NCBI GenBank assembly: GCA_947054185.1
Contig: CAMRVW010000050.1
Coordinates: 1-13,248, forward strand
DNA from: an uncultured Rikenellaceae bacterium
Lineage (GTDB): Bacteria > Bacteroidota > Bacteroidia > Bacteroidales > Rikenellaceae
DNA: 13,248 nt
Reading direction: 5' to 3'
Position 1 is the first letter of the stretch; every line of letters starts with the position of its first letter. Position numbers and translations under genes: made by a program. Under the pieces are notes generated by a model, which saw only the letters and a program-made list of their open reading frames with translations, was not told the DNA's origin and made no database searches. This document shows positions 12,961 through 13,248 of the stretch, one piece after another.

Positions 12961-13248
12961 AATGGGAAAGTACGATCATATCGCACTTCATCGGCATCAC
13001 TGAACAAATATAAGGTACTCCGTCAGACTTCCCCCGTATGGTTTGTCACAACAGGTTTTGACTCGTCATATTTACATGGTGGGTGTTACGTGTCAAATGT
13101 TTTTGTGCTCAGTCGACTTCTCTTCAAACATACGGCGAGGCACAAACCTCAACAGTCAGCCACTCCTTGGATTGTGGGGAGCATAATCATTTCCCGATGC
13201 AGCATATTTACATCACTGATTATCAGTGACTATTCATTTTAATCGGTA
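12961..13248. other. Unassigned right end of the window
   Basis: I find no supported gene in these 288 bases. A leftward TATATTTG box sits at 13005-13012 without a clear -33 partner. A short frame on the minus strand (about 13128-13190) reads SKEWLTVEVCASPYV then stop and looks coding-like, but it is too short to name. A perfect 7-bp inverted repeat lies at 13213-13229. Confidence 0.4.
13213..13229. repeat. Short perfect inverted repeat
   Basis: TCACTGA, TTA and TCAGTGA form a 17-base hairpin-capable palindrome in AT-rich sequence near the right edge. It could be a protein-binding site or part of an element that continues outside the window. Confidence 0.5.

Overview
This window looks like an ordinary chromosomal segment of a member of the Bacteroidales (phylum Bacteroidota) with a GC content of about 50%. 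Three things support this. Promoters match the Bacteroidota form TTTG-N19-21-TAnnTTTG (best case at 3847-3877). Shine-Dalgarno sites are scarce. The gene sets acpP-fabF-rnc beside purN, and cmk-ispH, are arrangements I recall from this order. The genus cannot be settled from the sequence alone.

Layout. Positions 1-2000 hold a leftward unit: a coiled-coil lipoprotein, pyrH (UMP kinase) and frr (ribosome recycling factor). Positions 2001-2490 are a divergent intergenic region whose right part is GC-rich and rich in stem-loops, behind a strong -10-like box. A rightward coiled-coil membrane protein with a natural five-histidine run follows (2491-3405), then a dispersed repeat and a very strong terminator. 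A rightward biotin-dependent carboxyltransferase (pyruvate carboxylase subunit B / oxaloacetate decarboxylase alpha type, 3923-5773) follows and ends at a two-way terminator. Leftward rnc, fabF and acpP occupy 5985-8695, with a large stem-loop just ahead of rnc and two stem-loops between acpP and fabF. purN runs rightward from 8887 and diverges from acpP. A small outer-membrane beta-barrel protein follows (9848-10306). The right part is a tight leftward operon: LysE-type exporter, cmk, ispH (12711-10498). The last ~530 bases contain the exporter promoter, a repeat copy and otherwise unassigned sequence.

Function. Most genes are core metabolism or information processing: pyrimidine nucleotide kinases (pyrH, cmk), translation recycling (frr), fatty acid synthesis (acpP, fabF), purine synthesis (purN), isoprenoid synthesis (ispH), RNA processing (rnc) and C3/C4 carboxyl transfer. 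I see no CRISPR array, complete mobile element, tRNA or rRNA, and no defence or biosynthetic cluster.

The most noteworthy material is between genes: the structured leader at 2134-2490, the ~55-80 bp repeat family with one compensatory base-pair change (1-53, 3440-3520, 12881-12960), the 18-bp stem directly before rnc, and the attenuator-like hairpins between acpP and fabF. None of these amounts to a demonstrated new system; they are testable leads.
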